Shown: one piece after another, positions 19,101 through 27,709 of the stretch
Layout of the letters: the number at the start of each line of letters is the position of its first letter
How positions within the stretch are numbered: the first letter of the stretch is position 1
DNA from: Algoriphagus marinus
GTDB lineage: Bacteria; Bacteroidota; Bacteroidia; Cytophagales; Cyclobacteriaceae
DNA: 64,000 nucleotides
NCBI RefSeq assembly: GCF_001936475.1
Contig: NZ_MSPQ01000018.1
Location: 1-64,000 of the forward strand
Direction: 5' to 3'
Translations under genes and position numbers: made by a program
The notes under the pieces: model-generated
What the model was told of the DNA's origin: nothing
The model's input: only the letters and a program-made list of their open reading frames with translations
The model's database searches: none

Positions 19101-19862
19101 GCTTTTATCTTCTAAAATAGACGTGACTCTATTATCACTCAAGCCGGCTGCCTCGGTAAAATGAACGAACGATTCACCATCATATTTGGATACACCTCTG
19201 TCTAAAGTACCGAACCAAATGTTTCCGCTTTTATCTTCTAAAATAGAGCTGAGATAAGAGGACCCCATACCTTGGTCCACATCTAAATATTGTAAATTGG
19301 TAAGGGCAGCATCTTTAAAAGCTGGGGGCAGGGCTTTGGTGGGTGCGGGTTGTATGGCTTTTACTGTTTTGCCCCGGGCAGGTATCGGTATGCCGGTGGG
19401 TATGGTGTCACCGCTGGAATTAATTAAAACAAAATCTTTGTTGCCTTCGCCAAATTTCACAGTCTTAATTTGGCTGTGGTCAACCAGAAAAGTTGGCAGG
19501 TTTTCGGGTATTTTATGTCGGTTGGGGTGGGCATTTACCTCGACAAGCCCAGTAACCGCCTTGCCCACTTTAGGCCTGGCCACACTGTCTGGGTGAATGA
19601 GTTTTCCCCTTGCGGGTATGGGTACTCCGGTGATGAGCGTGTCGCCACTGCTCAAAATGATGGGTTTGATGCTATCGCCTGTTACTGGGTTTATGGCATA
19701 ACCACCTTCGGGGCTGGCTTCTACCATTTGAGGTTGCGGAAAAACCGATGTGGGGGCGGTTCCATCAACTTTTGGGCTGCGGTTGCAGGCGGCTAATAGT
19801 AGAAGCAAGAGGAGGAAATGTGTTTTCCCTAAAAATGATGTAGCTGTCGTTCTCATCGTCAT
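16164..19862 (-). CDS. Lipoprotein propeller histidine kinase with twelve near-identical 42-residue blades
   Basis: I start the 1232-residue product at 19862. An ATG at 19907 only adds residues read out of frame from the upstream gene's conserved 3' end. A lipoprotein signal ends LLLLLAAC. A short region carries two copies of a TG(V/I)PIPARGK motif. Twelve tandem blades (SILEDKSGNLWFGTxGGGVS then KYDGESFVHFTEAAG) follow, with a degenerate thirteenth, then LYITTVKGL and AWWGSGKGLTML blades, a Y_Y_Y domain (YSHRMLGLNDNWSNP, LPYGTYTFQIKA), a membrane helix after PPWWHTWWAYLIY, a coiled coil, His992 and a HATPase ending FKINHIT. Blades differ almost only at four residue positions. It overlaps the downstream kinase by 4 bp and lies 1 bp from the upstream one. 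Confidence 0.92.
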   Translation of the reverse strand: MTMRTTATSFLGKTHFLLLLLLLAACNRSPKVDGTAPTSVFPQPQMVEASPEGGYAINPVTGDSIKPIILSSGDTLITGVPIPARGKLIHPDSVARPKVGKAVTGLVEVNAHPNRHKIPENLPTFLVDHSQIKTVKFGEGNKDFVLINSSGDTIPTGIPIPARGKTVKAIQPAPTKALPPAFKDAALTNLQYLDVDQGMGSSYLSSILEDKSGNIWFGTLDRGVSKYDGESFVHFTEAAGLSDNRVTSILEDKSGNLWFGTEGGGVSKYDGESFVHFTEAAGLSNNDVRSILEDKSGNLWFGTEGGGVSKYDGESFVHFTEAAGLSNNRVRSILEDKSGNLWFGTQGGGVSKYDGESFVHFTEAAGLSDNNVWSILEDKSGNLWFGTWGGGVSKYDGESFVHFTKATGLTNNIVLSILEDKSGNLWFGTYGGGVSKYDGESFVHFTEAAGLSNNEVSSILEDKSGNLWFGTWGGGVSKYDGESFVHFTEAAGLSDNSVLSILEDKIGNLWFGTWGGGVSKYDGESFVHFTEAAGLSGNIVWSILEDKSGNLWFGTVGGGVSRYDGESFVHFTEAAGLSSNIVRSILEDKSGNLWFGTDGGGVSKYDGESFVHFTEAAGLSNNSVRSILEDKSGNLWFGTDGGGVSRYDGESFVHFTEAAGLSDNRVWSILEDKSGNLWFGTYDGGVSKYDGESFVHFTEAAGLSNNRVRSILEDNNRNLYITTVKGLTQISPLPASPEGGEVFAIQVFGTQDGLKGLDFYHNSALIDSKNRAWWGSGKGLTMLDLNKFNPSAQIPQPLLKQLDINEQFLDYRNISDSLGNEIAFKSVQKFENYPLNLELPYHKNHLTFHFAAIDWAAPHKIRYSHRMLGLNDNWSNPTREAKADYRNLPYGTYTFQIKAIGESGVWSEPFEYTFTINPPWWHTWWAYLIYVLLFLLALRIFSKWRERKLELEKVKLEQTVEERTKELKASQAQLIQSEKMASLGELTAGIAHEIQNPLNFVNNFSELNKELVQEAKEELAKGDLEETKAILNDLEGNSEKINHHGKRADAIVKGMLAHSRSSSGEKIPTDINALADEYLRLSYHGLRARDKSFNADFKTDFDPNLPKVNVVSQDIGRVLLNLINNAFQAVHERGKKGESGYKPEVSVETKLTTKNLTLITIRDNGLGIPDSIKEKIFQPFFTTKPTGHGTGLGLSLSYDIVKAHGGEIRVESKQGEGTSFIISLPFKINHIT
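17721..19246 (-). repeat. Array of 126-bp propeller-blade repeats, 12 units
   Basis: The motif ATCTTCTAAAATAG recurs from 17721 to 19233, exactly 1512 bp or 12 x 126 bp, with near-perfect sequence between copies. Each unit encodes one 42-residue blade. Differences cluster in two short windows: codons X1, X2 and X3 of LS-X1-N-X2-V-X3-S, and X4 of WFGT-X4-GG. X1 is N, D, G or S; X2 is R, D, N, I, E or S; X3 is T, R, W, L or S; X4 is E, Q, W, Y, V or D. There are no indels. Confidence 0.95.
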
Positions 19863-19863
19863 T

Positions 19864-22800
19864 TTATATGGGTAATTGAATGGTAAATGTAGCGCCTTCA
19901 TTTTCATTTGATTCTATTTTTATTGATCCTCCGTGCGCCTTTACGATATCATAAGAAAGTGACAATCCCAATCCTGTCCCATGTCCTGTAGGTTTGGTAG
20001 TAAAGAAGGGCTGGAAGATTTTTTCTTTGATGGAGTCGGGGATGCCGGGACCGTTATCCTTGACGGAAATCTCGATTTTGTCGCCGATGTATTTTGTAGA
20101 GACAGTTACTAATGGGTTAAAACCCTCCAAGGGTTCCAAACCCTCGGAGGGTTGACTAGCACAAGCCTGAAAAGCATTGTTAATCAGGTTCAAAAGCACC
20201 CTTCCGATATCCTGTGGCACCACATTCACTTTTGGTAAATTCGGATCGAAGTTTGTTTTAAAATCAGCATTGAAAGATTTATCTCGGGCACGCAATCCGT
20301 GATAGGAAAGACGCAGGTATTCATCACAAAGTGCATTGATGTCGGTGGGTATTTTTTCGCCTGAACTGGTCCGGCTATGGGCAAGCATTCCCTTGACGAT
20401 GGCATCGGCACGTTTGCCGTGGTGGGTGATTTTTTCGAGGTTTTGTTTGATGTCATCAGCAATGGCAAATCCTTCTTCAATATCTCCTTTTTTAAATTCG
20501 TCTTTCATCTCATCGATGAGCTCATTACTCACTTCGCTAAAGTTGTTGACGAAGTTTAAGGGGTTTTGAATCTCATGTGCAATGCCGGCAGTCAACTCTC
20601 CTAAGCTTGCCATTTTTTCCGATTGGATGAGTTGGGCTTGGGTGGATTGAAGGTTGCTGATGGTCTCCCGAAGTTCATCGGTTCTTTGAGTTACTTTTTC
20701 TTCGAGCAACCGGTTTTCCTTCTTTAATCGCCTCGACCGGTATTGAACGATTGCCCAGATACCACCGAAGGCTAGGATTGCATAAGCCAGGTAAGCCCAC
20801 CAGGTCTGCCACCAGGGCGGAAAAATTCGAAAACTGAATTCAGCAGGTTCACTCCATTGGCCTTTGATTCCTCTGGTTGCGACGCGAAAGGTGTATGCAC
20901 CGGGCGAGAGATTAAAGTAATTTTTGCTTTGAGGCTCCTGGCCTGCATAGATCCAGCGATCGTCTGCGCCTGCCAGCATATATCTGAAGGAGATTTTGTC
21001 CCTGTTCAAGACACTCAGATTGGCAAAACTGAACTGGAGATAATTTTGATCATAAGGCAGTTGCAGCCCGATGGGCAATTTGTAAGGACTTGACAGACTG
21101 TCCCATTGGATATTATTATCAAATACATATCCGGAGTCTTTCGGCAGCGTATTTTTGGTGAAGAGTTGATTGCCATCGCTGGACCACAGGGTATCTCCCG
21201 TCTCAACAAGGGGCCTTAAATCTGCCATACTATCGAAAGAGCGTTTCTCATCCATGATTGTTAGTCCGGTGATGAAAACCGGACTGGACAAGGTGTCAAT
21301 CACCGGATCTTGTGTCAGAATGGTCAATTTCCAAATAGGCCCAGTACCAAACCAAAGTTGCCCGTTACGCAGAAGTAAGCTCGCTCTCATGTTATAGTCA
21401 TTTGAGAGGAAACCTTGCGCTGCCGCATACCTGGAAAAATTCCAGGGCGTGTTTGGATCAGAGGGAGGATTTACCAGCAGGAGACCATCTTCACTCCCAA
21501 TGTATAAAGTCCCGTCTTTTTCCTGTATGTTGTCCACGGCGTCCGGTACGAGTCCTTCTGCTTCTCCCAGATTGGTGATGGTTTGACTGACAGGATCTAT
21601 AATCGAAATGCCCTTCTCTGTTGCCACCCACAATGTGCCATCTTCCCTTTGTCTGATCTCATGGACGGTGTTATGGGCCAATCCTTCCTGTTCCCGTAAA
21701 TATTGGATCGTATTTTTATCCGGGTCTATGATAATCAATCCATTGCTTGTGCCCATCCAGTAACGACCTGATCCATCATCGAGAATACTGATTACCCGGT
21801 CAGATTCTAATTGGGGAGTATCCTCTTGGATGGTCTTTAATTCATTTGATACCGGATTATATACCGCGAGTCCATTCTCTGTGGCTAACCAATAGTTGCC
21901 CTCTTCATCTTTGAGGGCGTCGAAAATCCGTTCTGCAATTTCTTGCGTTGTAAGATACCGGGTGAGTACTTTTTCCTCGCGATTGATAATGAGAAAACCC
22001 TGCTGATCTCCATCAACGAATACGTTATCTTTTTCAAATTCTTTGATGAAAAAAATATTTCTTGAATTTGGGTTTTGTAGCGTTGCATCATCGATCGCTT
22101 TGAGGGTCTTTGTGGAAGGACTATAAATATTGATTCCGTCTTGTGTTCCGAGCCAGACATCCCCGCGATGGTCTTCCTCCATACTCCTGATTTGACCATC
22201 CATCAGTCCATCAGACTCATCCAGGACCTCGGCTAAAGGTCCATCCGGATCCACCAGAAGGATTCCATTCGTAGCAGTACCAATCCAGATGACGCCTCTT
22301 TTATCTTTTATCGTATTTCCAAACCTTACAGGACTGTTGGTCGCAATTGATTTCATTTTAGTGTACTCTTTGTTGAGTACATGGATGCTATCACTATTTA
22401 TCATCCATAATCTTCCCTGATTGTCTTCCTCATAAAATTGCGCATCGTCATAAAATTGCGATTCTTCATTAAATCCATCCTTCTCATTCAGGGTGCGGAC
22501 AGTTTTATCGTCTAATGAAATGCCAAAGGTGGCACTTACAGAAGTCAGCCACATCCTATTGTCACGATCCTGAAAATGATACCCACCACTAATCGGGATG
22601 TTTGTATAATCCTGTCTGTCTTCACCGATGATACTGGTTACGGTTTGATCCCCGCTTTGACTCAATAGCCAGATATTATGATTCCTGTCCTCCATTAATG
22701 GATAATTAGGGCGAATACCTAGGAATCCGGGATTGGTGATTCGACGTAAATGCTCCATTTCACTATCCATGACATAGGTGCCCTTTTGCCAATAGGTTAT

Positions 22801-23529
22801 CCACATCTGATTTTGATGATCACAAAGAAGGGAAAGGATTGTATTCGCTGACAGGAAATGGGTTTGGGTTTTTTTCTTGAAGTCAAGAACGTAGATCCCA
22901 TTTCCCGTGGCCATCCAGAGTTTGCCATCCTGGTCTATTTCGATATCCCAGATTCGCAAATAATCATAAGTATATAACTCATTCCCGTTGTAGAGAGACA
23001 GTCCTCCGTCGAAGGTGGCAATCCAATAAGTGCCGTCTTCGTTCTCAATGATTTTTCGGATGTCGTTCCCAGGAAGCCCTTCAGCCCTCGAAAGTTGCAA
23101 CATAACCGAAGAGGTTCCACTCAGAGCACTTGGTTGGTTCATTCTGGTTACAACCGGTTCAGGAAGGATGGAAATTTTCTTTTTTATCGGAATGGTATCA
23201 AACTCCAGCTTAATTCGATTATTGGGATCCCAATCCAGGGGGGATTCCTCCATCGGAGAATTTAGAGGTTTGAATTGATTGATAATGAATGGCTTAGAAG
23301 GTATTTTGTCAATGTCCAACGGGTAAGTTTGAGGAATGTCAATACTATCCGGGTCAATGACTTGCCATTCGATGGGTTTAGGGTCTGTAAGCTTGAAGGC
23401 GTTGGTTACAGGCGCTCTGAAAGCGGTCGGGTCAAGAGTACCTTTTTGAACTTCATCATCATTACAGGATACAGAAAAAATGGCCGCAAGGAAGGAAAGG
23501 AATAGTATGGTTTTCGTTCTTGATATCAT
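19864..23529 (-). CDS. Lipoprotein two-component-regulator propeller histidine kinase (duplicate of 12481-16167)
   Basis: The 1221-residue product has a lipoprotein signal ending FSVSC (Cys22), an N-terminal segment almost identical to that of 12481-16167 (LDPTAFRAPVTNAFKLT), and Reg_prop blades (YWIATFDGGLSLY, LWMATGNGIYVLD, VIWIGTATNGILL, DVWLGTQDGINIY, YWMGTSNGLIII). A Y_Y_Y domain, one membrane helix, a coiled coil and His985 follow, then a HATPase ending IQLPI. Blade regions diverge from the duplicate around residues 250-420, while the Y_Y_Y part is nearly identical. The kinase core resembles that of the neighbouring 16164-19862 gene (AHSRTSSGEKIPTDINAL, NLINNAFQA) more than that of its own duplicate, suggesting core replacement. 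It overlaps the upstream TPR kinase by ATGA. Confidence 0.92.
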   Translation of the reverse strand: MISRTKTILFLSFLAAIFSVSCNDDEVQKGTLDPTAFRAPVTNAFKLTDPKPIEWQVIDPDSIDIPQTYPLDIDKIPSKPFIINQFKPLNSPMEESPLDWDPNNRIKLEFDTIPIKKKISILPEPVVTRMNQPSALSGTSSVMLQLSRAEGLPGNDIRKIIENEDGTYWIATFDGGLSLYNGNELYTYDYLRIWDIEIDQDGKLWMATGNGIYVLDFKKKTQTHFLSANTILSLLCDHQNQMWITYWQKGTYVMDSEMEHLRRITNPGFLGIRPNYPLMEDRNHNIWLLSQSGDQTVTSIIGEDRQDYTNIPISGGYHFQDRDNRMWLTSVSATFGISLDDKTVRTLNEKDGFNEESQFYDDAQFYEEDNQGRLWMINSDSIHVLNKEYTKMKSIATNSPVRFGNTIKDKRGVIWIGTATNGILLVDPDGPLAEVLDESDGLMDGQIRSMEEDHRGDVWLGTQDGINIYSPSTKTLKAIDDATLQNPNSRNIFFIKEFEKDNVFVDGDQQGFLIINREEKVLTRYLTTQEIAERIFDALKDEEGNYWLATENGLAVYNPVSNELKTIQEDTPQLESDRVISILDDGSGRYWMGTSNGLIIIDPDKNTIQYLREQEGLAHNTVHEIRQREDGTLWVATEKGISIIDPVSQTITNLGEAEGLVPDAVDNIQEKDGTLYIGSEDGLLLVNPPSDPNTPWNFSRYAAAQGFLSNDYNMRASLLLRNGQLWFGTGPIWKLTILTQDPVIDTLSSPVFITGLTIMDEKRSFDSMADLRPLVETGDTLWSSDGNQLFTKNTLPKDSGYVFDNNIQWDSLSSPYKLPIGLQLPYDQNYLQFSFANLSVLNRDKISFRYMLAGADDRWIYAGQEPQSKNYFNLSPGAYTFRVATRGIKGQWSEPAEFSFRIFPPWWQTWWAYLAYAILAFGGIWAIVQYRSRRLKKENRLLEEKVTQRTDELRETISNLQSTQAQLIQSEKMASLGELTAGIAHEIQNPLNFVNNFSEVSNELIDEMKDEFKKGDIEEGFAIADDIKQNLEKITHHGKRADAIVKGMLAHSRTSSGEKIPTDINALCDEYLRLSYHGLRARDKSFNADFKTNFDPNLPKVNVVPQDIGRVLLNLINNAFQACASQPSEGLEPLEGFNPLVTVSTKYIGDKIEISVKDNGPGIPDSIKEKIFQPFFTTKPTGHGTGLGLSLSYDIVKAHGGSIKIESNENEGATFTIQLPI
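20120..20152. repeat. AACCCTCC/GGAGGGTT palindrome in the HATPase loop coding region
   Basis: AACCCTCC, GGGTT, AACCCTC and GGAGGGTT form a nested inverted repeat encoding SQPSEGLEPLEGFN between N-box and G1. Paralogues lack it or have a different insert at this position. Confidence 0.6.
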
Positions 23530-25565
23530 GATATGTGATTGAATTTATAAGGTAAGGAAATTATAAAGGTTGTTCCCTCACCTTCTTCGCTTACTACCCT
23601 CAACTCCCCTCCATGTGCTTTCACTATATCATAGCTCAAAGACAAGCCTAAACCTGTTCCCGAGCCCGTAGGCTTGGTAGTAAAAAAGGGCTGGAAGATC
23701 TTTTCTTTGATGGAGTCTGGGATGCCGTTACCATTGTCTTGGACGGATAGCTCGATTCCTTTTTCAGTTTTCTTCGACTTGATAATTACCTCTGGTTTAT
23801 AGTCCTGCGGGGAAGATTTCGATTTTTCATAGACCGTGCTTCGACTTCGCTCAGCACAGGCATAAAAGGCATTGTTTACCAAGTTCAGAATAACCCGACC
23901 AATATCGGAAGCCACTACATTTACCTTTGGCAAGTCCGGATCAAGTTCAAGCTTAAAGTCAGCATTGAAGCTTTTGTCTTTTGCCCGAAGTCCATGGTAG
24001 GAAAGTCGGACAAACTCATCCGCTAAAGCATTCAGATCTGTTGGAGCTTTTTCGCCTTTATTCGCCCGGCTATGCTCCAGCATTCCTTTGACAATTGCAT
24101 CAGCACGCTTTCCGTGTTGATTGATTTTTTCTGAATTCTCTCCCAAATCCCTTAAAATGGATTTTGCCTCTTCGATATCACCTTTCTCTAATTCTTCTGT
24201 CGCTTCTTCGACCAATTCTCTATTTACCTCCGAGAAGTTATTGACGAAGTTCAGTGGATTCTGAATTTCATGCGCGATCCCTGCGGTTAGCTCACCAAGC
24301 GAGGCCATTTTCTCAGCTTGGATCAGTTGGGCTTGGGTGGATTTGAGTTGTCTTAAGGCTGATTCAACTTGGTGGTTTTTTTGAAGCAGTGAATATTTCG
24401 CTTGCTTTTCTTTTCTATAACCACGAAAAATGATCAAAGCAATTATCACAATTACCCCGAGGCCACTCAGCAACAAAATTTGCCTAAAACGATTTTTGAA
24501 AGCTGTTTCTGCGGTAGCAATTTCAAATTCCCTTTGTTGTTCATCAAACCCTGCGATTGTTTCGAAACCAGTAATATTGGCTAGGTGGGTTAGGCTATCA
24601 TTATAAGCAATTGCGTGGGTACTATATGCTAGTGCTTTTTCAAAATCTATTTCCCGATAGATTTGGGAAAGAAATTCGTTTGCATCGATAATGTTGGTAT
24701 AGATTCCGCTCGCATTAGCTATATCTAAAGATTTTGTTCCATAGAAAATTGCCGAATCACTCTCTCCTAGCCGAAAATGGAGTTTGGCAATATCGAAATT
24801 GGCATGGAACAACCAAAATGTACTAATAGCCTTTTCCGTAGCCTGATGGAGGTAAGATTTGGCCAGATCAAGATGCCCCTTTCGTTCTACCACTCTTGCG
24901 TGGTTAATCAAGGCAATATTGGACAACCAATTAGTTTCAAGTTTAATGGACTCTTCATATGCCTTTTGAGTATAGAATGATGCTGAATCGAGGTTGTTCA
25001 ACTCCAAATAAGCGTTGCCTAAATAGGACATCGCGAGTGTAGCCATAGGTAAAGGTTTAGCCTCCGATTTTTGCAGCGAATCCAAAACAAGGAAGGCTTC
25101 TCGAAAATACTTGGATGCGTTTTTATAATCTCCAATGTTGGTATATGTATGACCTAGGCCAAGCAGAAGCATCCCTTTCATTTCTTTCTGACCAATTGTA
25201 TTTGCGAGGTTGACACCCTGCAGAGTGATTTGAAAGGCTTTGGAAAAATTTCCGATGGTATTTAATGCTATCGCACTTGCTTGCATGGCTTCAACTTCTC
25301 CTTTTGGGAATCCGATTTCTCTGGAAATATTAATAGCGCCATAGCCATAGAAAAGAGCGGAATCAGGCTTATTGAACATATATTGATTACACAGACTGAC
25401 CATAATAGCGATTTTACCAGTGTCTGTTTTTGCATGAGTGAGGGCATGCATTAGGCTATCAGTTTCAGTATTATGATTGGCAATGATTGCTTCAAGCCTT
25501 TGTGCATTGCTCTGTTTAGCACCAATGAAAAGGAGGAGAATCAATATCGTCGTTAGTTTCTTCAT
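23526..25565 (-). CDS. TPR-containing sensor histidine kinase
   Basis: The 679-residue product has a signal peptide ending KQSNAQ. A periplasmic helical region (about 25-330) carries tetratricopeptide-like repeats, for example LLLGLGHTYTNIGDYKNASKY and MSYLGNAYLELNNLDSASFY. One membrane helix (about 362-382, ILLLSGLGVIVIIALIIF) leads to a coiled coil, His432 in IAHEIQNPLNFVNNF, and a HATPase ending YKFNHIS. A protein-binding periplasmic input is likely (inference from TPRs). The catalytic half, including the insert ACAERSRSTVYEKSK, is nearly identical at DNA level to that of the giant kinase at 34370-42016, which suggests gene conversion. It overlaps both neighbours by 4 bp (ATGA). Confidence 0.92.
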   Translation of the reverse strand: MKKLTTILILLLFIGAKQSNAQRLEAIIANHNTETDSLMHALTHAKTDTGKIAIMVSLCNQYMFNKPDSALFYGYGAINISREIGFPKGEVEAMQASAIALNTIGNFSKAFQITLQGVNLANTIGQKEMKGMLLLGLGHTYTNIGDYKNASKYFREAFLVLDSLQKSEAKPLPMATLAMSYLGNAYLELNNLDSASFYTQKAYEESIKLETNWLSNIALINHARVVERKGHLDLAKSYLHQATEKAISTFWLFHANFDIAKLHFRLGESDSAIFYGTKSLDIANASGIYTNIIDANEFLSQIYREIDFEKALAYSTHAIAYNDSLTHLANITGFETIAGFDEQQREFEIATAETAFKNRFRQILLLSGLGVIVIIALIIFRGYRKEKQAKYSLLQKNHQVESALRQLKSTQAQLIQAEKMASLGELTAGIAHEIQNPLNFVNNFSEVNRELVEEATEELEKGDIEEAKSILRDLGENSEKINQHGKRADAIVKGMLEHSRANKGEKAPTDLNALADEFVRLSYHGLRAKDKSFNADFKLELDPDLPKVNVVASDIGRVILNLVNNAFYACAERSRSTVYEKSKSSPQDYKPEVIIKSKKTEKGIELSVQDNGNGIPDSIKEKIFQPFFTTKPTGSGTGLGLSLSYDIVKAHGGELRVVSEEGEGTTFIISLPYKFNHIS
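23836..23857. repeat. GCTTCGACTTCGCTCAGC palindromic repeat inside a kinase gene
   Basis: GTGCTTCGACTTCGCTCAGC and the trailing AC form an imperfect palindrome with GTGCT and AGCAC ends. It encodes CAERSRSTV after the N-box. Repeats of the GAGCGAAGTCGAAG type are, to my recollection, widespread bacterial intergenic repeats; here it is in frame within a coding region. Copies lie at 25866-25911 and 34686-34707. Confidence 0.75.
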
Positions 25566-27709
25566 ACCGTTGTCTGGTTAGGTAAAGAGAAAATAAATTT
25601 TGATCCCTCACCTTCTTCGCTTTCTACCCTTATCTCACCCCCGTGCGCTTTCACAATATCATAGCTCAATGATAAACCCAAGCCAGTTCCCGAGCCTGTT
25701 GGTTTGGTAGTAAAGAAGGGCTGGAAGATCTTTTCTTTGATCGAATCGGGGATGCCAGAGCCGTTGTCTTGGACGGAGAGCTCAATTCCTTTTTCAGTTT
25801 TCTTAGAACTGACAATCACCTCGGGGTGATAGTCCTCTGAGGTAGATTTTGCTTTTTCATTTACTGTACTTCGACTCCCCTCGACTTCGCTCTGGGCGAG
25901 ACGCTCAGCACAGGCGTAAAAAGCATTATTGATCAGGTTGAGCAGTACTTTACCGATATCCTGTGGAATAACAGAAACCTGTGGAAGATCAGTAGCCAGA
26001 TCTGTTTTTAATTGGCATTTGAAATCAGGTTCTTTTGCTAAAAAGGCTTGATAACTCAATCGCAAGAATTCATCTGCCAGTGCATTGAGATTCGTGAGTT
26101 CCTTTTGACCGGAACCTTTCTTGCTATGCTCGAGCATTCCTTTCACAATGGCATCTGCTCGCTTGCCGTGGAGGGTGATTTTAGAAAGATTGTCTTTGAG
26201 GTCTTTCCCGATGAATTTCGCTTCTTCGATATCGCCTTTCTCCAATTCTTCATTCATTTCATCGACCAGTTCGCCACTCACTTCAGAGAAGTTATTGACA
26301 AAATTCAGCGGATTCTGGATCTCATGTGCAATACCAGCCGTGAGCTCTCCGAGTGAAGCGAGCTTCTCTTGTTGGATGAGTTGGGATTGGGTGGCTTTTA
26401 AATCTCTAAGAGATTCTTCCAGTTGTTTGTAGGCTATTTCCAGCTGAGTTGTTCGTTCTGTCACCAAATCCTCCATCTCTGTATTCAGTCTTAGAAATTT
26501 TTTACCTTGGTATATGGAGAGTCCAACTGGCAATGTGTTGTAAGTTAATAACGTCAAGACAGGGATAAAATAAACCCCTTTAAAACCAAAATAATCCATA
26601 GCTAGAGCTACTATAACAACTAAAGGTACTCCTAAGATAGATAAAGCAGGGATGAACGTGTCCCTGACTCCTTGCTTAGAGGCCTTGTAAATAGCAATTA
26701 ATCCTCCTGTAAGTGAAATGAATAATATTAAGGGAAAGGTTATCTCTCCCAAAAAGTCTATTCTCAAAAAATATATTACGATTCCTACGATGACATACAC
26801 TTTCCAAAAAATATGAGCTTGAACCTTAAGTAATTTATGAGTTACTAAAGGTACAAGGAGAAAAGAAAGTGCCGATAGTAAATTTAGTATAAAAAAATCT
26901 AGAACAAGACTGAACCAAAATGAATGAACGGTAAATTGAGATAGAAACCAGTTTAAAGCGATTCCACCAATCGACACCATTAGCAGAACCAGCCATAAAT
27001 TTTCCTTCTGATCTTTGACTTTGAAATACAGGATGAGATAAAGGACAGACAAAATAAAAATCACTGTAACTGAAAGACCGGCTATCACAATAGCAACTTT
27101 CTGCTGTTCCATCCTATTTTGGATAGAATCCAGGCTTACCAGACTGAGCGAAAATGAATATGGCTTAATGGAGGAGAGAAAAATTAAGGCACTAAAAAGT
27201 GAATAGCGGTGATATGACTTTTTCACTATCAAAACATACTCTGTACCCCTTTCCAAATTCACAGGCTGTTCTAAGTCGTAATAGCGTGCTACAATTTCTT
27301 CCTTGTCCTTATTAATCGATGGGTCACCAATTTTTAGAACGGATTCATTATTGAAAAAAACTTCGGCGGAAATATTTCTAAATGAGGAAAATCGCAGAAA
27401 AGACTTTTCGACATCAAAAGTAGAATCAACCTTGAATCTTAAGCGAAAATACCCAAAGCCATTCCAGAGGGAGTCCAGCAAAGCGTTATCCTCTGATATA
27501 GGCTCCTGTAGTTTTACCCATTGGGCAGAATTGGCGGGATCTTCAATATTATCAGTGGTGAATTCCCATCCACCTAGCTCCGTCAAAGACAAAACTTCTC
27601 CACCTTGAACAGATAAAGAATCGTGAAGGACCACCAAGCTCGAGTCTTGCCTGGGAAGATTTACTTGTGGCTGAAAAAATGTGAGTAATCCGATCAAAAA
27701 TGCAATCAT
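25562..27709 (-). CDS. 7TMR-DISM-type membrane sensor histidine kinase
   Basis: The 715-residue product has a short hydrophobic signal at the N-terminus and a periplasmic beta-rich sensor region (about 30-190, with WNGFGYFRLRFKVDSTF) of the 7TMR-DISM extracellular type. Seven or so membrane helices occupy about 205-400, followed by a coiled coil (about 405-450) and His462 in IAHEIQNPLNFVNNF. The HATPase has G1 DNGSGIP and KPTGSGTGLGLSLS. Architecturally it is the intact counterpart of the broken kinase at 378-1838. Its core (LEHSKKGSGQKELTNLNALA, SYQAFLAKEPDFKC) is the same subtype as the adjacent giant kinase at 27706-34218. The loop before G1 has the longest palindromic insert, ACAERLAQSEVEGSRST. 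It overlaps both neighbours by 4 bp. Confidence 0.92.
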   Translation of the reverse strand: MIAFLIGLLTFFQPQVNLPRQDSSLVVLHDSLSVQGGEVLSLTELGGWEFTTDNIEDPANSAQWVKLQEPISEDNALLDSLWNGFGYFRLRFKVDSTFDVEKSFLRFSSFRNISAEVFFNNESVLKIGDPSINKDKEEIVARYYDLEQPVNLERGTEYVLIVKKSYHRYSLFSALIFLSSIKPYSFSLSLVSLDSIQNRMEQQKVAIVIAGLSVTVIFILSVLYLILYFKVKDQKENLWLVLLMVSIGGIALNWFLSQFTVHSFWFSLVLDFFILNLLSALSFLLVPLVTHKLLKVQAHIFWKVYVIVGIVIYFLRIDFLGEITFPLILFISLTGGLIAIYKASKQGVRDTFIPALSILGVPLVVIVALAMDYFGFKGVYFIPVLTLLTYNTLPVGLSIYQGKKFLRLNTEMEDLVTERTTQLEIAYKQLEESLRDLKATQSQLIQQEKLASLGELTAGIAHEIQNPLNFVNNFSEVSGELVDEMNEELEKGDIEEAKFIGKDLKDNLSKITLHGKRADAIVKGMLEHSKKGSGQKELTNLNALADEFLRLSYQAFLAKEPDFKCQLKTDLATDLPQVSVIPQDIGKVLLNLINNAFYACAERLAQSEVEGSRSTVNEKAKSTSEDYHPEVIVSSKKTEKGIELSVQDNGSGIPDSIKEKIFQPFFTTKPTGSGTGLGLSLSYDIVKAHGGEIRVESEEGEGSKFIFSLPNQTTV
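25866..25911. repeat. Extended TTCGACTTCGCTC palindromic repeat inside a kinase gene
   Basis: This is a longer version of the repeat at 23836: TTCGACTCCCCTCGACTTCG followed by CTCTGGGCGAGACGCTCAGC. It encodes AERLAQSEVEGSRST in the loop after the N-box and is in frame. Confidence 0.75.

Noticed and set aside
17721..19246. Diversity-generating retroelement target or CRISPR-like array
   Set aside because: There is no reverse transcriptase or template repeat in the window, variable codons are not confined to adenine positions (TGG and CAA occur at X4), and the repeats are coding without unique spacers.
19863..19907. Upstream ATG for the repeat-rich propeller kinase
   Set aside because: The 15 added residues come from the other frame of the upstream kinase's conserved end, and the lipoprotein signal fits the ATG at 19862.
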